DNA of 64,000 nucleotides from Roseibium alexandrii DFL-11. GTDB taxonomy: Bacteria; Pseudomonadota; Alphaproteobacteria; Rhizobiales; Stappiaceae. The stretch lies in contig NZ_CM011002.1 in the NCBI RefSeq assembly GCF_000158095.2, forward strand, positions 1,751,228 through 1,815,227, given 5' to 3'. Position numbers and translations under genes: made by a program. A model generated the notes under the pieces. That model saw nothing but the letters and a program-made list of their open reading frames with translations, did not search any database and was not told the origin of the DNA. The first letter of the stretch is position 1. Every line of letters starts with the position of its first letter. Positions 37,664 to 46,626 of this stretch are shown one piece after another.

Positions 37664-39517
37664 ATGGCAACGCAAACAGCGCCCAATACCATTCGAGACA
37701 GACTGCTGAAGGGCATCGCTCTGCAACAGGCCGGCGAATTCGAAAAAGCCCAGCGCATCTACAAACAAGCGGTCAAAAAAGCTCCAAACAACGCAGATGC
37801 TGTCCACCTTCTCGGGGTGACATACCGCCAACTCGGCTATCCAACACGCGCGCTTGAATACATCCAGAAAGCAATTGCGCTCAACCCGAACCAATCCGTG
37901 TTCTATGCGAATCTGGCACGCGCGATGATGGATATGGGTTCGGATGTCGACAGCTTGCTGGCCGTTTGTAACAAGGCTCTGTCACTGAACCCGCTAGAAC
38001 GCGAAGCGCGCAATATAAAGGGCATTGCGCTCACCAAGAAGAAAGAATTTGAAGAAGCGGAGCTGATCTTCCAGAGCCTTATCGTTGAAGACCCGGAATA
38101 CAAAGACGCCTATCGCAACTTCGGCACACTTCTGATGGACGCCGACCGCGCCAATCACGCAGTCAATTTCTATATCAAGGCAGTTATGCTGGAGCCGGAC
38201 AATCCGGAAAACTATCTTCTGCGCGCGCGCGCCCGCCTCAAACTCAAACAATACGAACCAAGCCAATACGAGCTTACAGAGGCCCTTGAGCGCTTTCCGG
38301 ACAATGCCGACGTAAAACACGAAGCGGCGCGTCTTCTATTCTCGATGAATGAATCGAATTTGGCTGTCTTCTACGCCAAACAAGCCCATGAAGCCGATCC
38401 AAGGGACTATCACAAGGGTGTCACCTATGGGGTGAACCTGTTGATGCATGGAGATCACAAGGAAGCCCTCAGGATCATGAAAAAGGCCAAGAAGTCCGCA
38501 CCACCGAGCAATCGAACGGTAGACTGGAACCTGGCCCTCGCCTACCTGGCAAACGGTGACCTCAAAAACGGCTGGGAACTGCATTCGGCGCGCTTTGAAG
38601 ATCCCGCTGCACAAATACTTCGGCGTACATTCGAAATCCCGGAGTGGAAGGGCGAAGATATCTCAGACAAGACTATTCTTGTTTGGGCAGACCAAGGGCT
38701 CGGCGACGCACTCAAAGCGGGAACAATGTTACCTGAACTCATCGCAAGAGCTGGCAAGGTGATTGTCGAGCTGTCGGAAAAGGGGGCTAAATTCACCCAG
38801 TATTGTTTCCCCGAGGCAGAGTCTCGGCTGGCACAAATGGACAGTGACAACTTCCAAACGGCTTTTGATTACGATCTGCACGTTAACATTGGTGAGTTGG
38901 TAAAATTTTTCAGACCCACAATTGAATCGTTCAAGACTGCACCCTGTCCAGTCTACTCATTTGAAAAAGACCGGGCAGTCGAATACCTCAAACGCCTGAA
39001 GGGTAATGAAGACAAACCCGTGATCGGTTTTTCCTGGCGCTCCAAGAACCTCGCCGTGAACAGGGCCAGATACTATTTATCGGCGCCCGGAATTGCTCCC
39101 CTACTGGAATCAAGAGACGCAATTTTTGTGAATCTCCAGTACGCAGCTCTGGAAAAGGAAATCAACTTCCTTAAAGAGCGCGCCGGTGACCGCTTCATCG
39201 ACCTGGAAGACGTCGATTTGTTCGACGATCTGCTGGGGGCAGCAGCACTAACGGCTGCCTGTGATTTCGTTGTATCGGCCAATACCAGCGTGGCCGATAT
39301 AGCCGGCATTCTGGACGTACCGGCAATCCGTTTTGGTCAGCAGGAACCGCCGCTTCTGCTGGGCCAGAAAAATCCGCCCTGGTATCCTTCTATGACTTAC
39401 ATGCACCCCTACACGGACAAGGCGTGTGCGGAATTCGTACCGGAAATCATCAAGGAAATGGACCGTCAGCTGGAAAACTGGACGCCTGAGCGCCGGAACA
39501 AGCGGCTCGGCCTATAA
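37664..39517 (+). CDS. TPR protein with C-terminal glycosyltransferase-like domain (FlmG type)
   Basis: 617 residues from the ATG at 37664 (GAGG nine bases upstream). TPR motifs fill about residues 8-300 (for example AGEFEKAQRIYKQAVKKAP, then GYPTRALEYIQKAIALNP). The C-terminal 300 residues (TILVWADQGLGDALKAGTML, VIGFSWRSKN, ACDFVVSANTSVADIAG) resemble the GT9-like/GT-B fold of TPR glycosyltransferases such as Caulobacter FlmG, which binds flagellin through TPRs and transfers pseudaminic acid. It faces an operon with neuB-like and neuA-like genes, eight bases from its end. The acceptor (flagellin or another surface protein) and the sugar are inferred. Confidence 0.8.
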   Translation: MATQTAPNTIRDRLLKGIALQQAGEFEKAQRIYKQAVKKAPNNADAVHLLGVTYRQLGYPTRALEYIQKAIALNPNQSVFYANLARAMMDMGSDVDSLLAVCNKALSLNPLEREARNIKGIALTKKKEFEEAELIFQSLIVEDPEYKDAYRNFGTLLMDADRANHAVNFYIKAVMLEPDNPENYLLRARARLKLKQYEPSQYELTEALERFPDNADVKHEAARLLFSMNESNLAVFYAKQAHEADPRDYHKGVTYGVNLLMHGDHKEALRIMKKAKKSAPPSNRTVDWNLALAYLANGDLKNGWELHSARFEDPAAQILRRTFEIPEWKGEDISDKTILVWADQGLGDALKAGTMLPELIARAGKVIVELSEKGAKFTQYCFPEAESRLAQMDSDNFQTAFDYDLHVNIGELVKFFRPTIESFKTAPCPVYSFEKDRAVEYLKRLKGNEDKPVIGFSWRSKNLAVNRARYYLSAPGIAPLLESRDAIFVNLQYAALEKEINFLKERAGDRFIDLEDVDLFDDLLGAAALTAACDFVVSANTSVADIAGILDVPAIRFGQQEPPLLLGQKNPPWYPSMTYMHPYTDKACAEFVPEIIKEMDRQLENWTPERRNKRLGL

Positions 39518-39525
39518 GTCAGCAC

Positions 39526-40404
39526 CTACACAGGTTTTCGGACGATAGCGACCAATGTGTCGGTGGCATCGATCCGGTTAAGAGCCGCTTCATAGGAAAT
39601 TCCGAGATCTGCCGTGTCAATCGCCGCAAGTGTGCTTTTGTGTCCACCGGGACGCCCTTTGGACAGCCAACCCAAATGGTTTGACAGCGGATACCTCTGA
39701 ACACCTTCAATGACGATCTTTGCAAAACCTGATGCTGCCAATAGCCGTTTCAAGCTGTCCCGGGTATGGAGAACAAGATGCTGGCTCCACAAGGTAAACG
39801 CTTTGAACTCGTCGCAATTCAGTTGGTTCAGCAAAACATCACCGGCGTGCGGCACCTCAGCGACCATAACGCCGCCTGGTTTCAGGACACGAAAGAGCTC
39901 TTGTAAAATCGGAGCGGGTTCGGGAAGATGTTCCAGGACATGAAAACTCAGGGCGCTGTCCATTGAACTGTCCGGCAGAGCCGCCAAGGATTTGTGGCAC
40001 AGTATCCCGCCAGCGTTCAGGGCCGTGACATAATCCTCCTGCAATTCCACACCGCAACAGCTCTGAGCTTCGTTGCAAACGGAATGGAGAAAGGCACCGT
40101 CACCGCAGCCAAATTCGACGATGTGCTTTCCGGTCACGAAGGGACGGTAGGCCTCAACACGCCGTGACGCATCTACGGTGACTTCATAGTCCCGTTTGCC
40201 AATCAAGGCTTCATTTGATTGCCGGTAGTCACCCTCTTGATAGACTTCGTCACCGCCATAAAAGCCATCAATATAGATCACTCCCGAAAGCTGATCGCGA
40301 TATACAATGACATCCTCACGATCACGGGTGCGCGTCGCAAAGACCTCCTGCGTCTCCTTACTGGCGACGCCCAGTTCCGCCAACGTGTCATAAATACTTG
40401 CCAT
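39526..40404 (-). CDS. SAM-dependent methyltransferase
   Basis: 292 residues from the ATG at 40404 (GGAG upstream). The AdoMet fold appears as HIVEFGCGDGAFLHSV (motif I), then SALSFHVLEHLPEP and LFRVLKPGGVMVAEVPHAG. The N-terminal part (about 1-90) is specific and ends YEVTVDASRRVEAY. It is last in the neuB-gmd-neuA-methyltransferase operon, 22 bases after the CMP-sugar synthetase, so a sugar or glycan O-methyltransferase is likely. The substrate is not proven. Confidence 0.85.
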   Translation of the reverse strand: MASIYDTLAELGVASKETQEVFATRTRDREDVIVYRDQLSGVIYIDGFYGGDEVYQEGDYRQSNEALIGKRDYEVTVDASRRVEAYRPFVTGKHIVEFGCGDGAFLHSVCNEAQSCCGVELQEDYVTALNAGGILCHKSLAALPDSSMDSALSFHVLEHLPEPAPILQELFRVLKPGGVMVAEVPHAGDVLLNQLNCDEFKAFTLWSQHLVLHTRDSLKRLLAASGFAKIVIEGVQRYPLSNHLGWLSKGRPGGHKSTLAAIDTADLGISYEAALNRIDATDTLVAIVRKPV

Positions 40405-40426
40405 CAGCTGTTCTCCAGCAGACCGT

Positions 40427-41116
40427 TCAGGACTGGTGTCCTGCAGCCCTTGCATAAGCTTCCAGTGCCAACCAATCCCGTGGGGTATCCAGATCGATCT
40501 CGATCGCATCCGGCAGAACGACAGGGATACTGCGCCCGAAGAACCTCACGCCCTCGGGCACGAAACCATCCTTGCGAAGTGCGTATATCGCACCTGTTTC
40601 CCTAAACTCTCTTGGACGGTCCTGACGGCGCTGACGCGGTTTGCTGGCATCATGATTGATCCCCCTCCCCGTTCCGTCGGCCTCGATCTGCCACAGAAAA
40701 GCATGCACCTCGACAACAGAAAATGCCGTATCCGCGTCCATTTCCGCACGAGCCGTCACGACCTGATCGATCTCCTCAGATGTCGTCAATGGCGAGGTAC
40801 ACTGCAAGAAAACAACCGTGTCCGCCGCTTGGCATGCATCATTTTCAGAAATTGCATGCAGGACCGCGCTTTCAGAAGAGGCTTCATCCCCCGAGATATC
40901 TGCCGGTCGCTTCAAGGCTGCAGCTCCGTACTCACGGGCAACGCTTAGGATTGCGTCGTCGTCGCTTGAGACGATGACATCAGAGATCGTTTTTGCACCC
41001 AGCGCTGCTTTGATGGCGTGAGCGACCAACGGGACCCCAAGGAAAGGCTTGATGTTCTTACCCGGAATACCCTTGGATCCACCTCTTGCGGGGATTATCG
41101 CAGCGACCCTTTCCAT
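40427..41116 (-). CDS. Acylneuraminate cytidylyltransferase-like CMP-sugar synthetase
   Basis: 229 residues. It has AIIPARGGSKGIPGKNIKPF (nucleotide-binding), VIVSSDDDAILSVAREYGA, TVVFLQCTSPLTT and the late EIDLDTPRDW. These are the NeuA/KdsB-type residues that activate a nonulosonic acid with CTP. It could make CMP-legionaminate, CMP-pseudaminate or CMP-neuraminate. It lies 20 bases after the dehydratase gene in the operon. Confidence 0.88.
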   Translation of the reverse strand: MERVAAIIPARGGSKGIPGKNIKPFLGVPLVAHAIKAALGAKTISDVIVSSDDDAILSVAREYGAAALKRPADISGDEASSESAVLHAISENDACQAADTVVFLQCTSPLTTSEEIDQVVTARAEMDADTAFSVVEVHAFLWQIEADGTGRGINHDASKPRQRRQDRPREFRETGAIYALRKDGFVPEGVRFFGRSIPVVLPDAIEIDLDTPRDWLALEAYARAAGHQS

Positions 41117-41137
41117 GCTTCGACCTCCAGATTTACC

Positions 41138-42169
41138 TCAAAGGCCGGGCGTATTGAGTGCCGCTTTCTTCAGATCGTAAATCGCCATCCGGCGGGCAAT
41201 CTCGGGCGCCAGGATTTCAGGTTTCCATCCAAGCATTTCCTGAGCCTTGGCATTGTCACCGCGTAGATACACCACGTCGGACGCACGGAAATACCGTGGG
41301 TCGACATAGGCAATCAGCTTGCCCGTCTTCCGGTCGTAGCACTTTTCTTCCAGGCCCTCGCCTTCCGAATGAAGATCAAAGCCGACTTCCTGCGCTGCCA
41401 TGAACAGGAAATCGCGGACCGTGTATTCCGTGTTGGTCGAGATCACGAAATCGTCCGGCTGGTCATGCTCCAGCATCTTGATCATCATGTCCGTGTACTC
41501 AGGCGCATATCCCCAATCGCGCACACTGCTCAGGTTTCCGAGCGGCAGCGCGTCTTTACCCTGGAGTTTGATTTCTGCAAGCCAGCTTGTGATTTTGCGT
41601 GTAACAAACTCCAATCCACGCAACTCGGATTCATGATTGAACAAGATCCCTGAGGTCGCGAACATGTCATACGCTTGCCGGTAGTTGACCACCAGAGAAT
41701 GCGCCCCCAGTTTTGAAATAGCGTAGGGACTGAGCGGATTGAACGGCGTTTTTTCAGTCTGCGGCTTCTCCAGAACGTCGCCATACATCTCAGACGTGGA
41801 GGCCTGATAGAGTTTTGTATCCAGCTTCAAGATGCGCATGGCTTCAAGGATGTTCAGCACACCCATGTAGTTCACGTCAGAGGTGTAATGCGGAAACTGG
41901 AAACTGTCGGCAACGAAACTTTGCGCTGCAAGATTATAGATCTGATCCGGTCTGATCTCGTTCAAGACATTCTGAACATTGGCAAATTCGGTCACTTCCA
42001 AAGTGCAGTAGTTGATCTTGTCCCGGATGCCGAGTTCATTCAGACGGCCGGTCTTGGAGGTGCTGCCCCGGCGCATCGCTCCATAGACTTCATGCCCTTT
42101 TTCCAGAAGGCCACGCGCCAGAAATGCTCCATCCTGACCGGAAATCCCGGTAATCAGCACCTTAGCCAT
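41138..42169 (-). CDS. GDP-sugar 4,6-dehydratase (GMD-like)
   Basis: 343 residues, extended SDR. It has LITGISGQDGAFLARGL (NAD-binding), YNLAAQSFVADSF, the catalytic STSEMYG and YAISKLG (Tyr-x3-Lys), and LFNHESELRG near GMD's conserved NHES. The closest recognisable family is GDP-mannose 4,6-dehydratase. In a neuB/neuA operon it might instead act on GDP-GlcNAc, as LegB does in legionaminic acid synthesis. Its first eight bases overlap the neuB-like stop. Confidence 0.85.
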   Translation of the reverse strand: MAKVLITGISGQDGAFLARGLLEKGHEVYGAMRRGSTSKTGRLNELGIRDKINYCTLEVTEFANVQNVLNEIRPDQIYNLAAQSFVADSFQFPHYTSDVNYMGVLNILEAMRILKLDTKLYQASTSEMYGDVLEKPQTEKTPFNPLSPYAISKLGAHSLVVNYRQAYDMFATSGILFNHESELRGLEFVTRKITSWLAEIKLQGKDALPLGNLSSVRDWGYAPEYTDMMIKMLEHDQPDDFVISTNTEYTVRDFLFMAAQEVGFDLHSEGEGLEEKCYDRKTGKLIAYVDPRYFRASDVVYLRGDNAKAQEMLGWKPEILAPEIARRMAIYDLKKAALNTPGL

Positions 42170-43985
42170 TTTTTTCTCCTAACTGCCGGATAGCCTTGTC
42201 AAAGCCATCACCCTCAGACAGGTGCCCCTGCCAGATTTCCAGAACTTTGCGGCCTGGTCCGTTAATATATTGCGTTGGGTCTCCAAGATCCCCTTCGCCA
42301 AACTCAATGCCCTCGCCGTCAATTCCCACTGCATCCGCAATGTGGATATGCCTGGAGAGCGGCATAAGCCTTGCGCACCAAACGGCCCAATCCGCTTTTG
42401 AGTAGTTCGCGGACAGGATCAAGTGGGACAAGTCCAGGCACAGCTCCATGCCGATGGACGTGATGATATCAATGTCATCCTCACCGCAGAACATGTCGAG
42501 GACTTCGGCACCGCCGAAGTACCAGGCAATTCGCGGGAGCCACTGCGGATAAATGGGAGCTCCACGATCACGGCCAGCCTTGAGAAGAGATGCATGTAAC
42601 CGGTCATAGGTCGCAGCCTTGCCCGCCGGAAGGATCCGGGAAAAGCTGCCCACGATCGGAACACTTGCCCCTGAGTGCCGCTCAAGCTCCAGAGCCAAAT
42701 CAACACAGGTTTCGATTACTTTCAGGCTTCGGCTTTGGGTGTCGGCATCCGCAGCCAATGGGTCGATCAGAGTTTTGCTATCAATGTAGTCCGGAATGTG
42801 AATTGAGTAATGGCGGTTCAGATCCAAACCCGCCAACCCGTCATCCATGGATGCGCCAAACTTTGCAACTTCTTCGTAGGACAGATGAAGTTCGTTGTTT
42901 TTGATTGGAAACCGCGATTGGAGCACGGCGGCATCGTGCAGACGAATTGGTATGGACAGCTGCTTCTCGTCGCAGAACCCGACCAATTCGGACTCAAGCG
43001 GCGGTTTCGGTTCGGTGAAATGCAGTTCTGAAATGGCAACCCCCTCAGCCACTGGCCGCCGAATGTTTGTAAGCTGCCGTTTTTGCAGTTCAGACCAGGT
43101 CAGTCCTTTCCGGGGTGCTTTTACAACGACATTGACCTCGCTCAGTGTCTCGCCTGGCTCAATCGCGCGGCTGGCATACAATGATGATCCAAGGTTCTGC
43201 ATGTTTATACGTTCACCTTGATTGATCTCCCGTTTTCCAGATCCTTGGACTGTGGAATAGGCATTGAGCAGCCGGCACATGCGAATGAACTCCGCCGGGT
43301 CAGAAGATGAACTGTCATCAATGCCCTTGCCGTTCTTGTCCATCGTCAAATGGCGTTCAAACACCGTCGCGCCGTTCCCAGCGGCAACAAGGCAAACTTC
43401 CCAATCCTGGTCGTGGCTCGAATAGCCAATTTCCGCATCGGTCTTTTGCTTCAGCGCTTCAATGAATTTCATCTGCTGGTTTCCGAGCAGAACGGGGTAG
43501 TTCGAAATGCAATGGAGGTAGCAAACATCAGGCACATGGCGCGTAGAGTCTATGGCGCGAAAGATATCCTCTTCGGTGTGCCCACCTGTACTTAAGATCA
43601 AAGGCTTGCCAAGCGACGCCATTGAACTCACAAGATCGTTGTTCATGAGTTCAGCTGACGGGACCTTGAAAAAATCAAATGTATTCAGCTGATCCCCGAA
43701 ATTACCGGCATCTTCAAACTTGAAGAAACTGATGCCGGCGGCCAACCCTTTGTTCTTGATGTATTGAGCCAGCGCCAGGATGTCTTCAGGTGGAATGTAA
43801 CTGTCATCAATCTCTTTGCTCAGGATCTCATCGCCAATCTCGCTCACAGCCTGGTAGAACCCGGCCTGACCGCGATACTGAAATTTTACCCCCCAGGCAC
43901 CCGCGGAGGCGGCAACATCGATAAGCTGTTCAGCGACTTGCGATGACCCGCGATGGTTGATACCGAGTTCGGCAATAATCTTCAT
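42162..43985 (-). CDS. NeuB-like nonulosonate synthase fused to a second TIM-barrel domain
   Basis: 607 residues, against about 350 for ordinary NeuB. The NeuB barrel spans about 1-255: KIIAELGINHRGS, LSTGGHTEEDI, CISNYPVLLGNQQM, EIGYSSHDQ and VFERHLTMDKN. A SAF (antifreeze-like) domain occupies about 265-325 (LYASRAIEPGETLSE). The last 280 residues form a sugar-isomerase/AP-endonuclease-2-like barrel with LCLDLSHLILSANY, HIHIADAVG and EFGEGDLG. The first part condenses PEP with a 6-carbon amino sugar. The second may epimerise or isomerise the precursor or product. It is first in its operon. Confidence 0.85.
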   Translation of the reverse strand: MKIIAELGINHRGSSQVAEQLIDVAASAGAWGVKFQYRGQAGFYQAVSEIGDEILSKEIDDSYIPPEDILALAQYIKNKGLAAGISFFKFEDAGNFGDQLNTFDFFKVPSAELMNNDLVSSMASLGKPLILSTGGHTEEDIFRAIDSTRHVPDVCYLHCISNYPVLLGNQQMKFIEALKQKTDAEIGYSSHDQDWEVCLVAAGNGATVFERHLTMDKNGKGIDDSSSSDPAEFIRMCRLLNAYSTVQGSGKREINQGERINMQNLGSSLYASRAIEPGETLSEVNVVVKAPRKGLTWSELQKRQLTNIRRPVAEGVAISELHFTEPKPPLESELVGFCDEKQLSIPIRLHDAAVLQSRFPIKNNELHLSYEEVAKFGASMDDGLAGLDLNRHYSIHIPDYIDSKTLIDPLAADADTQSRSLKVIETCVDLALELERHSGASVPIVGSFSRILPAGKAATYDRLHASLLKAGRDRGAPIYPQWLPRIAWYFGGAEVLDMFCGEDDIDIITSIGMELCLDLSHLILSANYSKADWAVWCARLMPLSRHIHIADAVGIDGEGIEFGEGDLGDPTQYINGPGRKVLEIWQGHLSEGDGFDKAIRQLGEKNG

Positions 43986-44061
43986 CCGTCCCTATCCCAA
44001 CCCGGAATTGATCTTTTGCGCGCCTACTCAAAACCCGCAGCGCATTTACAAAGGTTATTGC

Positions 44062-44199
44062 ATGCAGAACGCCGTGGATATTGAACGGCCTCGCGTTGGG
44101 GGAACCGTCCACAGCTTAACTAAGCATTTGCAGGGGTTTGACTGCATAAGAGGTAAATGCACCGCAGAGATTGACTTCCTGAGCCAGGCAAAGAAATAG
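44062..44199 (+). CDS. Possible small protein before a terminator
   Basis: 45 codons from the ATG at 44062 with AGG seven bases upstream. The protein begins MQNAVDIERPRVGG and ends FLSQAKK. Its stop overlaps the first base pairs of the terminator at 44198. No family is recognised. It could be a real small gene or a chance frame in the 262-base gap between neuB and the reductase gene. Confidence 0.3.
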   Translation: MQNAVDIERPRVGGTVHSLTKHLQGFDCIRGKCTAEIDFLSQAKK

Positions 44200-44217
44200 G
44201 CCGGGTCGCCCCGGCCT
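44198..44217. terminator. Intrinsic terminator of the ferredoxin-NADP reductase gene
   Basis: An 8-pair GC-rich stem AGGCCGGG / CCCGGCCT with a 4-base loop. On the minus strand it is followed by AUUUCUUU and lies about 30 bases after the stop at 44248. On the plus strand UUUG follows, so it may also end the small frame at 44062. Confidence 0.8.
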
Positions 44218-44247
44218 TTGTGATTCTCAGTCAGTGAAAAAAGCCCG

Positions 44248-45060
44248 TTAGCCGACGAAAGCGCGTTCGACAACGAACTCTGCAGGCTTGTTGTTGGCGC
44301 CTTCGGTGAGGCCCGCTTCTTCCAGCAGCGCCTTGGTATCGCGCAACATGTCCATGGAGCCGCAGATCATGCCCCGGTCAATCGCCGGATCAAGCGGCGG
44401 AACGCCGAGGTCTTCAAAAAGCTTGCCCGACTGGATCAGATCGGTGATCCGGCCTTGGCGCGGAAAGTCTTCCCGGGTGACCGAGGTGTAGTGAACCAGC
44501 TTGTCTTTTGCGAACTCACCGATCAACGGGTCATTGAGTGTTTCCTGAACAAGGTCCTCACCATATTTCAGTTCAGCAACTTCCCGGCAGGTGTGGGTCA
44601 GGATCACCTGATCGAACTTCTCATAGGTGTCCGGATCCCGGATCAGGCTGGCAAACGGCGCAATCCCGGTACCCGTTGAGAACATATAGACCCGCTTGCC
44701 CGGAACGAGCGCATCGTTGACCAATGTGCCCGTCGGTTTCTTTTTCATAAGAACCGCATCACCGGGCTGGATCTTTTGAAGATGAGATGTGAGCGGCCCA
44801 TCCGGCACCTTGATGGAGAAGAACTCCAGCTCTTCATCCCAGGCCGGGCTTGCGATCGAGTACGCGCGGTAGAGCGGCTTGCCGTCGATCATCAGACCGA
44901 TCATCACAAACTCGCCGGAACGGAACCGGAAGCTGGACGGCCGGGTCATCCGGAAGCGGAACAGCCGGTCGGTATAGTGCTGGACAGTCTTGACCTCTTC
45001 CACGAAGACACCGGCTGGTGCGGCGTCTGCGAGATCTGCGGGTTTGGCAAGTACGTTCAT
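44248..45060 (-). CDS. fpr: Ferredoxin-NADP+ reductase
   Basis: 270 residues from the ATG at 45060 (MNVLAKPADLA); an ATG at 45093 adds 11. FAD-binding is shown by LYRAYSIASPAW (RxYS), NADP binding by FSTGTGIAPFASLIRD and MICGSMDML, and the C-terminus is VERAFVG. This is the bacterial Fpr subclass IA, which moves electrons between NADPH and ferredoxin or flavodoxin and is often induced by oxidative stress. Neither start has a strong ribosome site. It has its own terminator. Confidence 0.92.
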   Translation of the reverse strand: MNVLAKPADLADAAPAGVFVEEVKTVQHYTDRLFRFRMTRPSSFRFRSGEFVMIGLMIDGKPLYRAYSIASPAWDEELEFFSIKVPDGPLTSHLQKIQPGDAVLMKKKPTGTLVNDALVPGKRVYMFSTGTGIAPFASLIRDPDTYEKFDQVILTHTCREVAELKYGEDLVQETLNDPLIGEFAKDKLVHYTSVTREDFPRQGRITDLIQSGKLFEDLGVPPLDPAIDRGMICGSMDMLRDTKALLEEAGLTEGANNKPAEFVVERAFVG

Positions 45061-45518
45061 ATTTGATCGATCCGTGGGTCTTGGCACATGCAACTAAAGC
45101 CCGTGTACCACCAAGTGCGCCTTGACTTGAAGCAACATGGGACCACGAAAACCGCTTTCGGCAAAAAAAACATCCAAAAATGCATTGTAACGCGGTTTAT
45201 CGCTGGCGCCGGCAATGCTCTGCGGGCTTAGAAACTGCAGCCTTCCTAGTCTGACCGTCAAAGTAATACCGCAGCGCAACATATCTATTTCCGACACACG
45301 ACAAGACCAACCTTGTATTGCCGCTCAGCTTCTGGGCAGATGACGGCCAAAAATTGACCAATGCGATCAAACCTCAAGCAATACCCGTGGATGGTTTACG
45401 ACGAAATCACGAACATTCGTCTTCATGTCGGATTTTATTTGACAGCCAAGTCAAAAACCAACAACTTACTGCAATCAAAAGATAAGCTTCAATAATACCT
45501 TCCAATGAGGCAAAGTAA
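45061..45518. other. Divergent intergenic region, fpr / GlxA-type regulator
   Basis: About 458 bases without a convincing gene on either strand. It is AT-rich toward the regulator. A 6-base-arm inverted repeat lies at 45438-45455, and TTGACC-N7-ATCAA-like partial symmetry near 45355. The length and symmetry suggest regulatory DNA for both flanking genes. Confidence 0.6.
45438..45455. promoter_or_regulatory. Candidate operator TTTGAC-N6-GTCAAA
   Basis: A perfect inverted repeat with 6-base arms and a 6-base centre lies 63 bases upstream of the GlxA-type regulator start. It also contains TTGACA, which could be a -35 element. It may be a binding site for the regulator or for another dimeric factor. 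Confidence 0.4.
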
Positions 45519-46553
45519 ATGTCCGGACGCGCGCACGACGACAGCTGTCAAAAAATAGCATTCGTGATCATGGACCGTTTCTCCATGAATGCATTCGCGA
45601 GTGTCATCGAACCACTACGAATAGCAAACCGGATGCTCGGCAGGGACTATTACGTTTGGGAAACTTATTCCCTTGACGGGAATCCAGTCGTTGCGAGCAA
45701 TGGATGCGAAGTTTCCGTAAAAAAATCTATTCGCGACCTTGGCGATGCAGACATTACACTTTTGTGTACTGGCGTCGATGTCGAGCGCTTGCCTCTTGAT
45801 CCGGAACTCGGCAACAAGCTGCGGCGTCTCAATGCCCTCGGCCGGACGTTCGGCGCCATCTGCACCGGCGCGTATTTGCTGGCGCGTTACAATCTTCTCG
45901 ATGGCCGCCGCTGCACGATCCACTGGGAGAACCTCCGCTCCTTGCGCGAAGAATTCCCGGACGTCGAAGTGACCTCAGATATTTTCTCGATTGATCGAAA
46001 CTGCATTACCTGCGCAGGCGGCATGGCGTCACTGGACATGATCCTGCGCTTGATTGCCATTCAGCATGGTGCCTACCTTGCGCACGAAGTGGCCGAGGTT
46101 GCGCTCTATCAGAACATGCGGTCCGGCGAATCCGCCCAGCGTCACGACATTGAAGCCCGGACTGGGATTTCAAATGCCAAGATCCTCGACGCTATCCGGA
46201 TTATGGATCTGCATATTGAAGACCCGCTCAGCTGCCAGCAGCTCGCAATGACGGTGAACTTGTCTCCTCGTCAGCTGGAGCGGTTGTTCCGCCGGCACTT
46301 CAACTGCACGCCAGGCCAGTACTATTTGCGTTTGCGTCTTGAGACTGCACGCGATTTGTTGCGGCGCACGAGCCGTCCGGTTCTGGACGTTGCGCTTGCT
46401 TGCGGCTTTGCCTCCACGTCTCACTTCACAAAGTGCTACCGGGAACGCTTCTTGTGCACCCCGACAGAAGAACGCCAGTCCTATCAATGGGCCAACACCA
46501 AACCAACATCGAATGTTGGCACGGCGACCCCCATGCGCCTTGTCGCGAAGTAA
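45519..46553 (+). CDS. GlxA-family AraC-type transcriptional regulator
   Basis: 344 residues; GAGG eight bases before the ATG. The N-terminal DJ-1/PfpI-like domain (about 10-195) has IAFVIMDRFSMNAFASVIEP and FGAICTGAYLLARYNLLDG, with a Cys at the nucleophile position. The C-terminal AraC domain (about 225-325) has two helix-turn-helices (LSCQQLAMTVNLSPRQLERL and VLDVALACGFASTSHFTKCY). This layout is shared with GbdR, CdhR and ArgR, which control betaine, carnitine and arginine catabolism. A role in the glycine/methyl-amine genes farther along is possible but not shown. Confidence 0.9.
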   Translation: MSGRAHDDSCQKIAFVIMDRFSMNAFASVIEPLRIANRMLGRDYYVWETYSLDGNPVVASNGCEVSVKKSIRDLGDADITLLCTGVDVERLPLDPELGNKLRRLNALGRTFGAICTGAYLLARYNLLDGRRCTIHWENLRSLREEFPDVEVTSDIFSIDRNCITCAGGMASLDMILRLIAIQHGAYLAHEVAEVALYQNMRSGESAQRHDIEARTGISNAKILDAIRIMDLHIEDPLSCQQLAMTVNLSPRQLERLFRRHFNCTPGQYYLRLRLETARDLLRRTSRPVLDVALACGFASTSHFTKCYRERFLCTPTEERQSYQWANTKPTSNVGTATPMRLVAK

Positions 46554-46573
46554 ATACGGCCATTCTGATCTGC

Positions 46574-46606
46574 AAACGCCGCTCCGACCGGGGCGGCGTT
46601 TTTATT
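46574..46606 (+). terminator. Intrinsic terminator of the GlxA-type regulator gene
   Basis: A 12-pair stem (AAACGCCGCUCC with GGGGCGGCGUUU, one G-U) with a short loop, ending UUUUUAUUC. It starts 21 bases after the stop at 46553. Confidence 0.93.
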
Positions 46607-46626
46607 CAAAACCAGAGGTATGGTCT

